Counted from the stretch's first letter, positions 45,262 through 57,964 are shown. The stretch is 64,000 nucleotides of DNA from Babesia bovis T2Bo (GCF_000165395.2 NC_010575.1:2341001-2405000); one strand, 5' to 3'. Notes: generated by a model not told the origin, from the letters alone. Program-made: numbers and translations.

Positions 45262-46137
45262 TCAGTTTTCTTTATTAATCTCTGTTTGTGTGTTATTGTC
45301 TGTAGCACCTTTTTCTGTGTACACCTCTTTATTCTTCTTTCCTTTTTTGCGATTATAGAAAGCTACTGGTGGTTTTACTTCCTTTGGTGTATCCTGTACA
45401 TCCCTCAGGCGTTCCATTGCTTCGTTTCCTAGCGCTTCTTCTAGGGATGATTCCACTTCTTCAGATACCATGTCTAATGGCAAGATACCCTTCGAATTAT
45501 ATTTCTGCACGGCACCTAATCTGGTTGAAAGGCAAATGCGATGTAAACTTACCCTTTTTAATTAGTTCGACGGCAACATTTATGTGTCCCTTTGACAGCG
45601 CCATATGTAGCTGTTAGACATGATTACTAGTACACCTGTCTTACTGGTGTCATCCATGTTTTTGATGTCTTCACATTGACTCTAGCTCCCTTCTTTATGA
45701 GCTGTACATAGTATAGTGCAGGAATCCTGTATTACCTGTGTGACTACGTTCAAGTGGCCCTGTTGCGATGCGAAGTGGAGTGCAGTTGTGGAATCCTGCG
45801 CTACGGCGTGTACCGAAGCGCCATATTGTAGAAGAAGGGACACTATATGTGCATTGCCTATTTAGTGTGTGTGACAAAAATGTCGTTACCGATACCTTGG
45901 TACGCAGCTAGATGTAACGCGGTCCTATGGCAACAGATATAAATAAATAACGATATTAGGTTAGTTAGGGTGGATTAAAGTGTATTACCTCCCATGTGCA
46001 TCTTTTTTGTCGATGAAGTCAGGTAGCAGCTTCTGCGCTTCGGGTTCACTTCGTTTCCTAATGCGCAGCGCGCCTTCCAATATGCGTTCAACTGTTGAAT
46101 TTTGGTTGTTCCTGACTAGATTGTGCAGAGCGCTCAT
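45262..46137 (-). CDS. Ankyrin-repeat protein (six exons)
   Basis: Six exons (46137-45989, 45924-45896, 45857-45736, 45701-45645, 45610-45553, 45515-45262) with introns of 64, 38, 34, 34 and 37 nt give about 222 residues. Exon 2 is only 29 nt. The spliced protein has about four ankyrin repeats: MSALHNLVRNNQNSTVERIL; GRTALHLAAYQGNAHIVSLL; STTALHFASQQGHLNVVTQL; and MTPLHMALSKGHINVAVELI. A basic, Lys-rich C-terminus with NRKKGKKNK follows. Ankyrin proteins bind partner proteins; the partner is unknown. The first 50 nt overlap the last codons of the ABC transporter in another frame. Confidence 0.85.
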
Positions 46138-48349
46138 TCTTTCCAGTGGATGATCTTGACATTAGTGGTGTCGCTTTAAGTTGTGCATCCCACAATGACT
46201 TGTAGTATCCTGCCTTTTCCATGAGATCATCATGTGATCCAAACTCTTTAATCTCGCCTGCTTCGATGTACATAATGCTATCGCAGTCGACGATTGTGCT
46301 TAATCGGTGTGCGATGGTTATAACAGTTCTGTTGTGGAATAGCATGAACAACGCCGACTGTATATCAGCTTCTGTTTTGGAATCCAGGGCACTGGTAGCC
46401 TCATCCAGTATCAGTATTGGTGGGTCCTTGAGGAAGCACCTTGCTATGCTTACACGCTGCTTCTCTCCTCCGGATAGGCGCATTCCACGTTCTCCCACTA
46501 CAGTATCCAGCTTCTCTGGTAGTGCCATAACTCTATCTAGGAAGCTTGCTCTACGTAACGCTTCGTATATTTCATAATCCGTTGCATCCAACTTGGCATA
46601 CTTTAGATTCTCACGCAGCGATGCATGGAACAGCATTGTATTCTGCGACACTACTCCGATATTCTTACGCAGGCTTTCTTGTGTGACATCAGCGATATCA
46701 GTTCCGTTGATTAATATCTTTCCACTGGTAGGGTCATACAATCTACACAGCAGGAGGCTGAGTGTGGTCTTTCCTGAGCCTGTAGGTCCCACTATGGCCA
46801 TTGACTTTCCCTTGGGTAGTGCGAAATTAATATTCTTCAAGGTTACTTTCGACTCGAGTCCTACCTTTTCTGGGAATGTGAAGCACACGTCCTGGAACTG
46901 TATCATTGGCATTGATTCGTCAGTGCCGTTGTCCAATGATATCTGGATTGCATCAGGGCGATCCACCACTGTGGGCTGGCACTTGAGCATGTTAGCCGCG
47001 CTCTGTATCCCCGCCACAGCTCTGCATATAGCTGCGTACATGGTTCCCAGTAAGAACAGTGGCCTGTACAGGTAGAAGAGGTACGTCTGGATGGAGACCA
47101 TTTGACCCACTGACATTTTATTCTGCTTGACTGCCATGACGGCAAACATGAGGCACAACCCAACTGTTGACTGTTTCAGTATTTCCTGTGAGATGTTCAG
47201 CAGGCTGAGGCTGGATATAACTCTCCATTGGCACTTTTGGTGTTGGCGTACAACTTCGGTGTATCGATCCACTTCATACTTCTCGTTGGTGAAGTACTTG
47301 ACGGTATCGAAGTTGTTCATACCGTCATTGGATATACTATGCATTTCATCATCACGCTCCGCTTCAGCCCGTCTTGTCTTATTACGCCAATTAGTGGCAC
47401 CTATAGTGACCGCTGTGTACAGAATTAGACCTATTATCACTGTAAGCGTTAGCCAGGGGTCCTGGAAGTATGCCGCGAACAATATACATACGCATGTAGC
47501 TTCCAGTAGCGTGGGTACCATTAGCAGCACACCGAACCTCGTCAGGTCGCGCATGGACTCGAGTCCACGGGTCATACACCTGATGACCTCACCACCCTTG
47601 GCTGACAGGAACCACTGATAGTCCATGGTATACATGTGTGAGTAGAAAGTCTCCGCCAAAGTAGTTAGCCCGTGGCATTGTACCTGCAATAGATATCTAC
47701 ATTTACATACAACATACATAGCTGTAAAGCAGGTTCCTCATTTCGTCGCAGAGTGTCCCTGAGAAAAACAACAACGCCATTGCCAAAAGGTAGTACAGCG
47801 ACTTTTCACCCTCGCCTTCCTTAAGGCTGTTAACAGTCTGACCCAGAAATACTGGCGCCAACAAGTGGCATGCCTTTCCAGCAAATAGAAAGAACACTGC
47901 CAATAACACGAACGATCGCAGTACAACACGTTTATGCTTGGAGTCCGTTGGTTTCCCCGGCCAGTAAAACGGTTTCATCATCTGGACAAAATGATCAAAT
48001 AGTATATTAACTAACGTCTATAATGTCGCCTTTGGTAGCTCTAACAGTGTCATCACTTATATCCACCCTAAAGGCATCTGCCTCGGAGGATGATCCTCTA
48101 CCGGTAATTGGGCATTTACCCATCTTGGCGGATAATGCACCTATATGTGGCCCCTAGAGTATAGTATTGTGTCCTTTGCAATGTAATGCAACTAATAGGA
48201 TATATCTTCCTTGTTCTGAGATATCAGACACCGGCAGCTCCTACTAAAACCGACACACTGCATGAACACAGCCTTTCGAAGCCGTTTTTAATACAGTTCC
48301 ACACCTTAGTGAAGACCTTATTAAGGCAGCGCTGCGGTTTCCTTGACAT
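46088..48349 (-). CDS. ATM1: Mitochondrial ABC half-transporter, ATM1/ABCB7 type
   Basis: Four exons (48349-48245, 48153-48016, 47981-47718, 47683-46088) with introns of 91, 34 and 34 nt give about 700 residues. The N-terminus is basic and hydroxylated (MSRKPQRCLNKVFTKVWN), fitting mitochondrial import. An ABC exporter transmembrane domain follows, then one nucleotide-binding domain: Walker A GPTGSGKTT (about 468-476), signature LSGGEKQR (about 572), Walker B ILILDEAT (about 592) and the H-loop IAHRLST. The stretch NNFDTVKYFTNEKYEVDRY is characteristic of ATM1-type transporters, which export a sulfur/glutathione compound needed for cytosolic Fe-S assembly. Its last 50 nt overlap the start of the ankyrin gene. 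Confidence 0.9.
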
Positions 48350-48720
48350 CTCATATGAGAATGCCTGGGAGAACCTATAATCTCGTATATTCTACACACC
48401 AGCGATGTGTAATCGGTAACGTTCAGTAAATGTTATCCTCGCGTTTAGCAATTTTTGAAAGAGTTCATACTTAAAAATGCAGTACTTATATACGCCAGCG
48501 ATCGTCAGCGCGTGTACGCCTGAGGTCGCAAAAAACGCGACGTTGTTGCATAATATCCATGTACGGTCTCTTTTATAGTTTCTAGACTGTCAATGGAGTT
48601 ATGTAGTGTCAATGCTAGCAAATGCTAGATGTGATCGTCATTTGGGTTGTTAGACACCAGGGAGTGCACATCCAATTAGTCACATTAATGCGAATCAGTT
48701 CAGTATACCGTGCAGAACGC
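48350..48720. other. Spacer upstream of the ABC transporter
   Basis: 371 nt between the ABC-transporter start and the stop of the UTP12 gene, both on the minus strand. It includes short direct repeats (AATGCTAG twice). No gene seen. Confidence 0.4.
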
Positions 48721-51700
48721 TTACAAATCCCGTATGCGCTTGGATACTTCCTCGGTATCTATTAAATTCTTCATGTATTCCAGGGCAGCCTTGTTTAGTA
48801 GCATCCGGTCCTGTATATATATAATTTTCCTAGGAACAACTCACAAGCTCGTGTTGTAATGCTACTGGCAGCAACTTCTCCAATTTAGCTAATAACGGCC
48901 TTTGGTGACTCTGGGCGTAGAACTGTCGGAAGTACATCTGTAGCAGTAGCATACATGCCTTGGCGCACATTTCAATAGTGTGTAAGTTCAGCACATTGCG
49001 TGAGATGTGTGCCTGATAAGCTTCCAATCCCTGTACTATATACGCCAGTATCTTTTCGGCGTATATGAACGGCAGCGCTATCAGCACCTCGTGTATCACG
49101 TTATGGCTGATAGTACTCAACGCAAGCATTACATGCTCCGTCGGCGTCCTGTTAAACAGTTCCAACGGCGCCGCGGGTTCCGTGGGAGCGCTAATATCCG
49201 GTGTACCGTACTTCTTTATGGGTCCCTTATCGGCCATGAGCAGTTCGTATTCCCTAAGCTCACGTTGGTAGTCTTCAAGTGCAGATCGATACTCTTCAGC
49301 CTCGTCCACTACTCGCATGAGGTCCTCTGTAGCTTTCACGGACTCTATAGTCTTCCTGGAGGCCTTATTTACCAGTGCATCACGATCCACTGGAATTGGG
49401 TGGTTAATGTCATCCCTGGTAGCTTCATGTTCCAGTTGTATATCTAAATCCCGTTCACGTTCCTCTGACAGGAACAACTGCTCATCAGTTCGTTTCCAGA
49501 ATCGTATAGTGCTATCATCAGCTGGAAGCAAATTAAGCAACACAGTATTAACTTACAAGCACTGATGAAATAATGTGCGTCCGCGCTTATCGCCAGTGAC
49601 CGTACAGCTGAACTGTGTCCTCTGAGCTGGCATATCAGCTGGTACGTATCACAGTCCCACATCTTGATCAATGCATCTAGACCTGTGGTCACCAGGTAGT
49701 GTGTCCCATTGATCCATCGACACTTGACCACTGCCGCGGAATGTCCCAGGAGTGACCTGCGAATATTACCGAAATCAAGACCCCAAATCTTAGTGGTCTT
49801 ATCAAGTGACGATGAGGCCAACAGGGCACCGTCGGATGATATATCGATAGATGTAACTGGCAGTTTGTGGCCATATAGCGATAGAAACGGCTTGAGCGTA
49901 TCGGCGTAATATGTCTGTATAGTACTGTCCTCTAGTGCCACTGCCAGCAACCTGCCATCGCTGGAGTAGCATATACCAGTAGGGTCATCAGTGAGCGATA
50001 TCTCCCCAATGTCCTTTAGGCACAGGCTGTCCACAGTACCCTTTTTCTTTAATACGTATCGAAACAGCTTCACCGACCTGTCGCGGAACGCCGCTGCAAA
50101 CGATGAATGGTCTGGGTGTTCCGTCATGGCAACCACGTCTAGCCCTCTAGAGCGTTTATTGACCTCCGGGGCAACTTTGTAGAGCTCCGTGACTTCACAT
50201 GCATCGAGATATACTACTTCCAGGGTTCCTTTAGCGGTTCCTAGCATCAAATGCTTATTTCCCGCTATGAAGTAGGCACACGTGACTGACTTGGTATCCA
50301 AGGTCCTGATGCAGTGAAGGGTACGGCTATTCCATATTTTGGTGCAGTCAACTGAAAACGAGCAGCACATCATATCATTAGGCGATATGCAGAGTCCCAG
50401 GATCGGCCCTGGGTGTCCCACCATGTTCAAGATGTGAATTCGCTCGACCTGCGACACCATATCACTGTTACCTTCATCCTTAGCTTTGGCTTGCACCAGC
50501 TTATTCACATTCATACGCCATACGCTGACGCAGTTAGTGCTATGTCCAACTACAAAGCCATTCGGTATAGCCACGAATGACGCTACACGCTCCAGGACGT
50601 TAACAGCAAACATGTAGTTAATCTCGTCTGTGGCAGCCTGGTCCGATACATCATTCTGCGGGTCAAACGGGTCAATATCACTGGTTTCCAATGGGTTACT
50701 GCCACTTAGCAGCTTTTCCAAATATGCGATTTCATCTTCCAGGGCATCGAATTTCGTATCCACACTACGCCCGGTAGCAGCAACCGCTTCGCGCAACTTG
50801 TTGCATCTAGCACGCTGCTTCTCGGCAACTCGCTTTAACCGTCTTTTCTGGCGTTTAGAAGCCTCCTTTGAGTCGAAGAGTCTGTAGAAAACTACGAAAT
50901 TACTTGAAACGGATAACAGCAGCCCTTTGTGTTCAATTTCCATTTGGCTCCCGGTATCTGGTTTCCCTGGACTGTCCATGCTATCGCCGGGATAGACTAT
51001 ACACAGCTTTCGGCATCGGCCATGAGCCTCTTGACGATTTAGTGTAGACAGCTGCTTTGCGTAAACCGGGATGTCGTAGGTACTGCTTGTATCCTTCTCA
51101 CCACCGGACATATCCAGCTTATAGCAACGGATGCGATTCTCGGCTCCGGCAATATACATCCTCGTCTGTGGAAATATAGTTGATACCTGCCAAAACATAC
51201 CTCATTTTGATTAATTGCCAATCCATACAATTCCGCTGTTGAGTGGACCACAGTCTGGATACAAAGCTGCGATGTTAGGTCCCATATGCGCACGATACAG
51301 TCCTTGGATACACTGATGAGGAAGCCCAAAATGTCATCAGAATTCCTACCTACAGCAGATCCAACTCCAAGTTTACGTGACTTCAAATGTGACTCGGATC
51401 CCTGGCTATGTGAAACGAATCGTAGGTCACAAACTTCGTTACGGTGACCTTCCAGGCGAAATAGACCTAGGTCCCCAGTAGTATCCCATATTATAATGCA
51501 ACAATCCTGGGATCCCGATGCCAACAACTGTTGCGAAGGGCTTATGGCCAAACACGTGATAGCGCTTTTGTGGCCATGGACCTTAAAGTCCTCGTGGATA
51601 ACGGAAACGGCATCAGTGGGCAACGCCGGAGGCATCTCAAAACGACGAATCGATCCGTCATGGTAGCCGACATATAGCCATTTATTACGTGAATGGGAGC

Positions 51701-51917
51701 AAACGAAGGCAGTCACATCAGATGGGTTATACAGGTCATCTGGCTTGGCGTCAAAGTGGACACGGGCTTCGCCCGTACGGCAATTCCACACACTCACTCG
51801 TTCATCATGGCCACTGATTATATAATCGTGGGACAGAGCAGCGACACTACGGCAGCCACGTGAAGTAACTGTACCGAAGCTGTCGTCCAGCGCGTAGCGC
51901 AAGTATGACTTCACCAT
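48721..51917 (-). CDS. UTP12: U3 snoRNP WD40 protein UTP12/WDR3
   Basis: Four exons (51917-51201, 51165-49557, 49521-48845, 48810-48721) with introns of 35, 35 and 34 nt give about 1030 residues. It starts MVKSYLRYALDDSFGTV like WDR3, then has two WD40 propellers. A highly conserved block is FLSLYGHKLPVTSIDISSDG, then ASSSLDKTTKIWGLDFGNIR, which is nearly diagnostic for WDR3/Utp12. A basic coiled segment lies between the propellers (about 310-350). The Utp12 C-terminal helical domain follows, including ILAYIVQGLEAYQAHISRN, and the last small exon ends in AALEYMKNLID. It is part of the UTP-B complex in 18S rRNA processing. Confidence 0.93.
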
Positions 51918-52664
51918 TTATATAACACACTGGGTTCCATTTCAAAATTATGTAACTAATTAATAAATTTGTGGCCCAATGGTGTCTATAAATAGCTTAG
52001 GGCCTACTATCCTTCCACAACATAATGGTGATAGAATCATCTGGCCTGGTCAGAAGATGATTATTTCTATATAGTACATACTATTAATTCTAGTATAATA
52101 AAACAACTGGCTTGCTCTTAAAAACTAATCCAAAAGCATTGAATCAATCGACTGTGTAGCACGTTTAGTTACTTGTTCAATGTTACTAGTATAAGTCAAG
52201 ATTACGTGATGTGGTACCACTTTTTGTTACAGATATCACTATTGTTTATTAATGACAGATAAGGTCTCCTTAGTGTATAATCCCGAACACAGACTCTGCA
52301 GCGCGAATTGATCTGTATCGCCGAAATTTCGAAACATTGTAGCACACACACCCGGCTATGAATTAAGTGTTCATAGTATTTACATATTACCGAGCAACAT
52401 AGTTATTCTGGGCCTAAAGCTTAGTATGCACCTTCCAGACTCTCACTGCCTAAAGGCCTCTACAGACGTACACACCCGTTCAAAACGGGGGACTGTCGCT
52501 GGCAGTATAGTATTTCACTTCAAATAGGTGGTTGATATAATATATTGTTTTCGGGACCTTTTGCAGGCACTATTCGTTATTCAAGTTGTGATCAGCTGGT
52601 GTAGACATTGATGAAGAGTGCTTTCCGTGACCACACACTGTGGTTGTTTTATTAGGGATACGAA
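51918..52664. promoter_or_regulatory. Divergent intergenic region
   Basis: 747 nt between the divergent UTP12 and 983-residue genes. A TTTTGCAG near 52565 could end a 5' UTR intron of the plus-strand gene. No coding exon or RNA gene recognised. Confidence 0.35.
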
Positions 52665-55616
52665 ATGTGGTCTGCGGGAAACTCTTCACGCCGTAGTGAG
52701 GGGTCTTACACACCTGAGCGTGATCGCCAGCGATCAGAGCAGTCTCCACCCTTATCAAGGTGCTCCAATGCAAGTTCACAAGGCGTATTGAGCCGTAAAG
52801 GTTCCATGGATGTCACGCAATCCTTGAGCAACACTGCCAGGAGTAATAGGTCACTGCAATGTGATGAAGGCTCGGTACAGGAAGACGTGTCGCTTGCGCC
52901 GCAAGCTTCGTTTTTCAAGAACAAGTCGTCTACTCCGGGTTCTAGGAGTAGTGCGAGGTCAGAGCGCGATGCTGGGATCAATCTCCAGGAAAGCCACAAC
53001 ACAACCTCATCTGGCGATACTAAGGGCATATCCAGCTCAATGAGCAATGTAAGCAACGGTTCGGCCGATACCATCATGTCAATGTCACAGGAGAAGTTAG
53101 AGGCTGCCTGTAGCAAATATGGTCTTACCACCGAGAGCATCGAAGAGATATTATCCGGCAGGATGCAATCTAGGGAGCTGGTATCAGAGCGTAGCGACAC
53201 TTCATCCGATTGCTTCCGTGAGGAGATGTTGATATACCTGCTCAAGCAGCAGGTTAAGCTCAAGAACCAATTGAAACAGCAGAAGAAGAACATGGGTGCC
53301 GTGACACAATCAGAATATAGAAAGGCGTCTTATGACAGAACCCGGGACAAACAACATACCAGGACTAAGCGTTGTAAGGACCTGAGGGAACTGACCAAGG
53401 ACGAGCTTGAGTCATTCGAGGAGATGATGGAGGACAATAGTCCAATGTCTGACACGGACGCCACAATCAGTGAGAATGTCCATGGTCCATCGCGTACCCA
53501 TAAAAAGATCATACTGTCTGATATAGATGAATATGCGATGGATACTGATCTCTACTCGTCCCAGGAGGCATCACCAGCCGTTGGCGACACTAGGTTATCC
53601 AGACAGACCAATGTCCCTAGGAACCATAGGATGACAGACTGCCGGCTGAAAAAGCAGTCTTCGGCTGACACCGTCATATCACAGGAAGCCGATTCCCTGC
53701 ATAACGAAATCGATCAGTTGATATATAACCTTGAGAACAATGACATTAGGGGCCAGCCAAGGGATGTTAACCCTGAACCTGTTCAATATGGTGTACCGCC
53801 AATACCGAACACTTTTGTGTATCCACCCAATTTCTACGATTTCCAAGCTAACATGGAACCCGAGGAGGTGGTACTACCCATTAAGGTGCCCATAAAACCA
53901 CCTACTCCCGAGGTATGTGATGCTGAAGTGATGACTAACGAAACTGCCCGTGTGCGTGAAGTTAATGAATACGACATGTTTGAACGTGATATCGAGGATT
54001 ATGAGGAGGAGTTGAAGCGTTCACACCAAACTGATTATACCAGGGTGGGTAAAGACGGCATATCGTGGGAAATAACTGAATCGTACCTCAAGGAGGAGGA
54101 GCGTAGGATGCTTCAGGAACGCAAGCGTGCGGAGTTATTGAAGCAGCTTAACGATCCCATCGGTGCAAAGGGCCCTTCGTTGAAGGACCACTATAACAAG
54201 TGGGTCTCACAGCGTGATGCCAAGACTTCCAACGTCAAGAAACACAACTGCTTGGGTGTTGAGAAGCAGGCGACTATGAATGAGGAAAATGTAGGACCCA
54301 TACATATCCCAAATATATTCAGGAGACGTAGGGAGTACTCCCGGGAACGGGAGACTCCACAGTCTGAAATGCCGAGGCAAAAGACAGACCCTAGACATGA
54401 TGCCCGGAATAAAGATCCGATGAATGACGAAACGAGGTTCAAGGATGTATACATCAGGGGCACGTGGGATCCCAAGACAGGCGCCATTAAAATAAGTAAT
54501 GCCTTAGATAGTAATCAATTCACAGATAAGAATCGAACACTTGATGAATATATAAACTTTTTAAAACAGAATCCTGGGAACTGGAGCCAAGAGGTGATGG
54601 ACACTGGTATCAAGCCGAAGCCGTCGGAAGAGGATGTAGATGCAAGCTCCGGTGAGGAGTCGCCAGAAGTAGAGGTTTCCCCGGAAGAAACGGCACGTAC
54701 CGATACAACCGACAGCACATACGATCGGGATGAATTTCACGTTGCCCCGGGGCCTATACCGTCAGATGCCGAGCCTGATTACAGCCCGGGGATGCGTCGG
54801 AAGTATGCCATGGGATTTAGTGATTATTATGTACCACCTATGCGGAACCACCCTGATATGTATAACCCCGGTATGTGCATGATGCCCCGGGGCCATTTCA
54901 ACATGCCCGAGGAGCCGAAGCACCATCATTACCACTACTACTCCGACCATAGGCATAAGCGGTGCCACCACAAGAGGAAGCATAAACACTGCTGCTCCAG
55001 GAAGAGACGTGATCGTGTTCAGTGCAAGTGCTCACATGAAGATGTGCCCAAGGATGTGGAGCCACCAGCTAGTGATACCCAGGATGCTACCAGTACAACA
55101 CCGGGGTCAGATAGCTTGATGTCTACAGTGACCTCCACCCGTGATATCGTCACGCCATTGTCCGTCAAGGATATAGTAAATAACGTTCTGCACGCAAAGA
55201 GCACTGATTTCGTCAAGGTCACGACGTACCACGATGCGCCCCGTAGCCCAAAGTCTGCCGGTGATAATGCCTCCTGTATGTTAAATGCAATGTCATGCTG
55301 CACTGACGTGGCAGTGGATAAAGATGACGCAAGTCCTAAATCGCCAAAAATGGTAATATCCAAATACCCAAAGGTGTTTCAAGTAAGGGGTAATACCAGA
55401 GCAACTGCAACGAGATCCGTTTCACCACTACGTAAGTTGGAGGGATGTTTCAAGGAGGCTAAGGCAGTACCAGAGACAACTAAAGTTGAATATGATACCG
55501 ATGCTGAATTTGGAGAACAATTCACTTTCAGGGAAGGTAACAAGGAAACCCAGCAAAAGGATGCGTCGCCCATGTTCAAGACTAAAGCTATATACGTTGG
55601 TGAGAATGCAACATAG
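52665..55616 (+). CDS. 983-residue low-complexity protein with a His/Cys/Lys-rich cluster, unknown
   Basis: A single exon from the ATG at 52665. The first 200 residues are Ser-rich; short coiled-coil segments occur (LLKQQVKLKNQLKQQKKN and EEERRMLQERKRAELLKQL). Semi-ordered islands include YIRGTWDPKTGAIKISNALD and LDEYINFLKQNPGNWSQEVM. Residues about 750-793 are strikingly rich in His, Lys and Cys (HHHYHYYSDHRHKRCHHKRK, then CCSRKRR and CKCSHE). No signal peptide, membrane segment or known domain is visible. Its stop is 30 nt from that of the convergent coiled-coil gene. I do not recognise it. Confidence 0.7.
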   Translation: MWSAGNSSRRSEGSYTPERDRQRSEQSPPLSRCSNASSQGVLSRKGSMDVTQSLSNTARSNRSLQCDEGSVQEDVSLAPQASFFKNKSSTPGSRSSARSERDAGINLQESHNTTSSGDTKGISSSMSNVSNGSADTIMSMSQEKLEAACSKYGLTTESIEEILSGRMQSRELVSERSDTSSDCFREEMLIYLLKQQVKLKNQLKQQKKNMGAVTQSEYRKASYDRTRDKQHTRTKRCKDLRELTKDELESFEEMMEDNSPMSDTDATISENVHGPSRTHKKIILSDIDEYAMDTDLYSSQEASPAVGDTRLSRQTNVPRNHRMTDCRLKKQSSADTVISQEADSLHNEIDQLIYNLENNDIRGQPRDVNPEPVQYGVPPIPNTFVYPPNFYDFQANMEPEEVVLPIKVPIKPPTPEVCDAEVMTNETARVREVNEYDMFERDIEDYEEELKRSHQTDYTRVGKDGISWEITESYLKEEERRMLQERKRAELLKQLNDPIGAKGPSLKDHYNKWVSQRDAKTSNVKKHNCLGVEKQATMNEENVGPIHIPNIFRRRREYSRERETPQSEMPRQKTDPRHDARNKDPMNDETRFKDVYIRGTWDPKTGAIKISNALDSNQFTDKNRTLDEYINFLKQNPGNWSQEVMDTGIKPKPSEEDVDASSGEESPEVEVSPEETARTDTTDSTYDRDEFHVAPGPIPSDAEPDYSPGMRRKYAMGFSDYYVPPMRNHPDMYNPGMCMMPRGHFNMPEEPKHHHYHYYSDHRHKRCHHKRKHKHCCSRKRRDRVQCKCSHEDVPKDVEPPASDTQDATSTTPGSDSLMSTVTSTRDIVTPLSVKDIVNNVLHAKSTDFVKVTTYHDAPRSPKSAGDNASCMLNAMSCCTDVAVDKDDASPKSPKMVISKYPKVFQVRGNTRATATRSVSPLRKLEGCFKEAKAVPETTKVEYDTDAEFGEQFTFREGNKETQQKDASPMFKTKAIYVGENAT

Positions 55617-55646
55617 GTCATAATATTCAAGTAATATTACAATAGG

Positions 55647-57796
55647 TTACTTAGATTCATTTTGCTGGTCAATAGTCTTCTTAATAGCCTGCAGCCACAT
55701 GCGGTGCTCTGATATACCCTCCTTCATGCAGTAGTAGTGTAACTTAGTCTTGGCCTTCAGAAGACGCATCTGTGAAATGTCCAGCGGACCGCTGTTAAAC
55801 CGATGTGATATGAACTTCTGTTTCAGGCCCAACACCAAAACATCAAGTAAATGGTCATTCACACATATCATGTGGTACTCCTTGGCAGACGTGGCTATTG
55901 AGAAGAAATGCCATGGATAGACATCAGGTGCATCCACTAACTCGTGATATAAAATGTAACTCCCAGAGTTGTAACCAAAGTCGATTTTGTGAATGCTCTG
56001 TTAAACTTGACAGGAACTGTAAACAACCTACCATAAGAGCCACCGAGTTCTTCACAATAAACTGCTCTGCAGTAACACGACCAAATTGTAGATTATTCCC
56101 AACTACACGTACAAAAATGTTACGGAAGTACGGTTTGCCGACAACACGCTTTTCCAGTAACCTGACAGCAGTAGGTACCCGGAGTTGCTGTGGAGTATAA
56201 AGGACCGATATCCCGAACCTACCTTATCGATACGAGCCATGAGCTTGCTGTTAGCTGCTATGGTACGGCGATTTAATAGACGATTGAGGAATGCAACCAC
56301 GGAGTGGTTCTCAGCATTCGCCTGTATAACACGAGCGGCATAGGTATCAATCAACTGCTGAGCACGCTCGTTGGTTATCTCAACCTTGCGCTCAGCATCC
56401 TCACGCATCTGGCGGAAATCATTCAAATATTTCGATTCTATAGTAAATCGGTAGCGATATATAGTAAACAAGAGATTGGTCATGGGCATTTTATAGAGGG
56501 TCTCCAAGTAACGCAAGGGTGCCTCAATGTCACCTTCCTCAATCAGCTTCTTCAGGTCAACCTCAGTGAGGCTAGGATTCTCCAACTTGCACATGGTGTC
56601 CCATAGAGCACGTATGGCCTGCTCATAAGTGAACTCGGAGTCCGCAAATTCGGTATTGTCCTTAATCTTCGGCATGAAGGATAGCTCATTGATCTTCTTG
56701 GTCAATTGGTCGATGGATAGCTGCTGTTCCGATATGTCAGCCTCCAGGCGCCCTATTACATCCACCTTCTCCTGGAGGGTTGACTTCAGCTCATCCTCGT
56801 GGCGTAGGCTCTCAGAGAGTTCATCGTTACAACGCTCGAGGTCCTTTAGCGCCTTCTTGGTGACGTTTTCCTGGTAACTCAAGTGGCCGTTCAATTTAGT
56901 GATCTCAGCTTTCTGCAGTTGTAAAACAGATCGGGCATTGTCCAGGTTACCCTGGAGCTCCTCAATGCCCTCGACATACGACATGCGCTGCTCATTGATT
57001 TCCTCGAACATACGTAGGACTACGCTGTACTTGTGCTGTAAAGATATCAGCATCTCACGGTAACCCTCCCTGGCAGCGTCAAGGGTCAAGGGTGAACTTT
57101 TTTGAATATCACGAACTGAGAGGTCTAATGGGTAGCTTGGGCCATTGTCAGGAATCATCAGCGGTTGTATTACATCAACCGATGCATGATTGCCGACAAC
57201 ACGTTCACGAGCTTCGTCTGACAAAGTCATGTCAAGCGTTTTCTCAGTACCACACGACTTAGATACACCAGGTAACAGCTTGCAGCCCGCATCAAAGGGA
57301 TCCTCAATCCAAACTGAGTCCATCTTCTCCTTGGTTGTACGGTCAATGTTCAATCGTGGCGATTTCAATAGACCACGCGTCTTGGTACCTGCGTTGTCAC
57401 CAAATGATATATCCTTGGTACCTGGTTCATGGTCCATGTTCAACTCATAGGTCAACGATAGCAGCTCCTTAGCCTCCTCCTGGAGACCTTGTAAAACGTC
57501 ACGCTTAGTGCCCATTCTTGAAGCTAATTTGCCTTCCTTGGCGGTGGCACCCGGCTTCATGGCATCTATTGAATAATATGAACAAAGTTACACATCTATC
57601 ATATGTGAATTCAAAAGGCATTACACATCCATTAAAAAGCAAACAAATACACTGTGAATACAAAAACTGTGTTACACACCAAATGTGTATCAAGGTGACC
57701 AGGAAAAGCTATATTCAAGCAAAACTTACGCTTGATGTCCACATCCTTGTTCTGCATCATCTTTAAACCTCCCAAACGGGTGTCTGGAAACCTCAT
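55647..57796 (-). CDS. Coiled-coil protein with a C-terminal PH-like region, unknown
   Basis: Four exons (57796-57730, 57565-56223, 56187-56032, 55997-55647) with introns of 164, 35 and 34 nt give about 638 residues. Residues about 190-330 are a coiled coil (KALKDLERCNDELSESLRHE, then DVIGRLEADISEQQ). Another helical region reaches about 470. The spliced last 170 residues look like a PH-type fold, with YFRNIFVRVVGNNLQFGRVT, FIVKNSVALMSIHKIDFGYN and WHFFSIATSAKEYHMICVND. Residues 168-175 are PLDLSVRD, almost identical to PIDLSVRD in the CenH3-like protein. A cytoskeletal or kinetochore role would fit the architecture but is not shown. Confidence 0.8.
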
Positions 57797-57964
57797 TGTG
57801 CTATGTCACCAACCTATGGCAATACCTATGCCAAGCACCTGGTAAGCCGACATACAAAACTGCCTTTCGGCTTATATGATGTGTGTTTACACGCTACAAC
57901 TCATGTAAATTAAATTCCATGCACGGATAAACGAGATATAAAGGAATTAGTAGCACTGATAACA

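Noticed and set aside
49689..50887. Several 60-85 codon frames opposite the UTP12 gene
   Set aside because: Shadows of a strongly conserved WD40 coding strand.
51166..51200. A 14-nt GTATGT...GGCAG intron in UTP12
   Set aside because: Too short to splice. The 35-nt version ending at CCACAG keeps frame and gives a better WD repeat.
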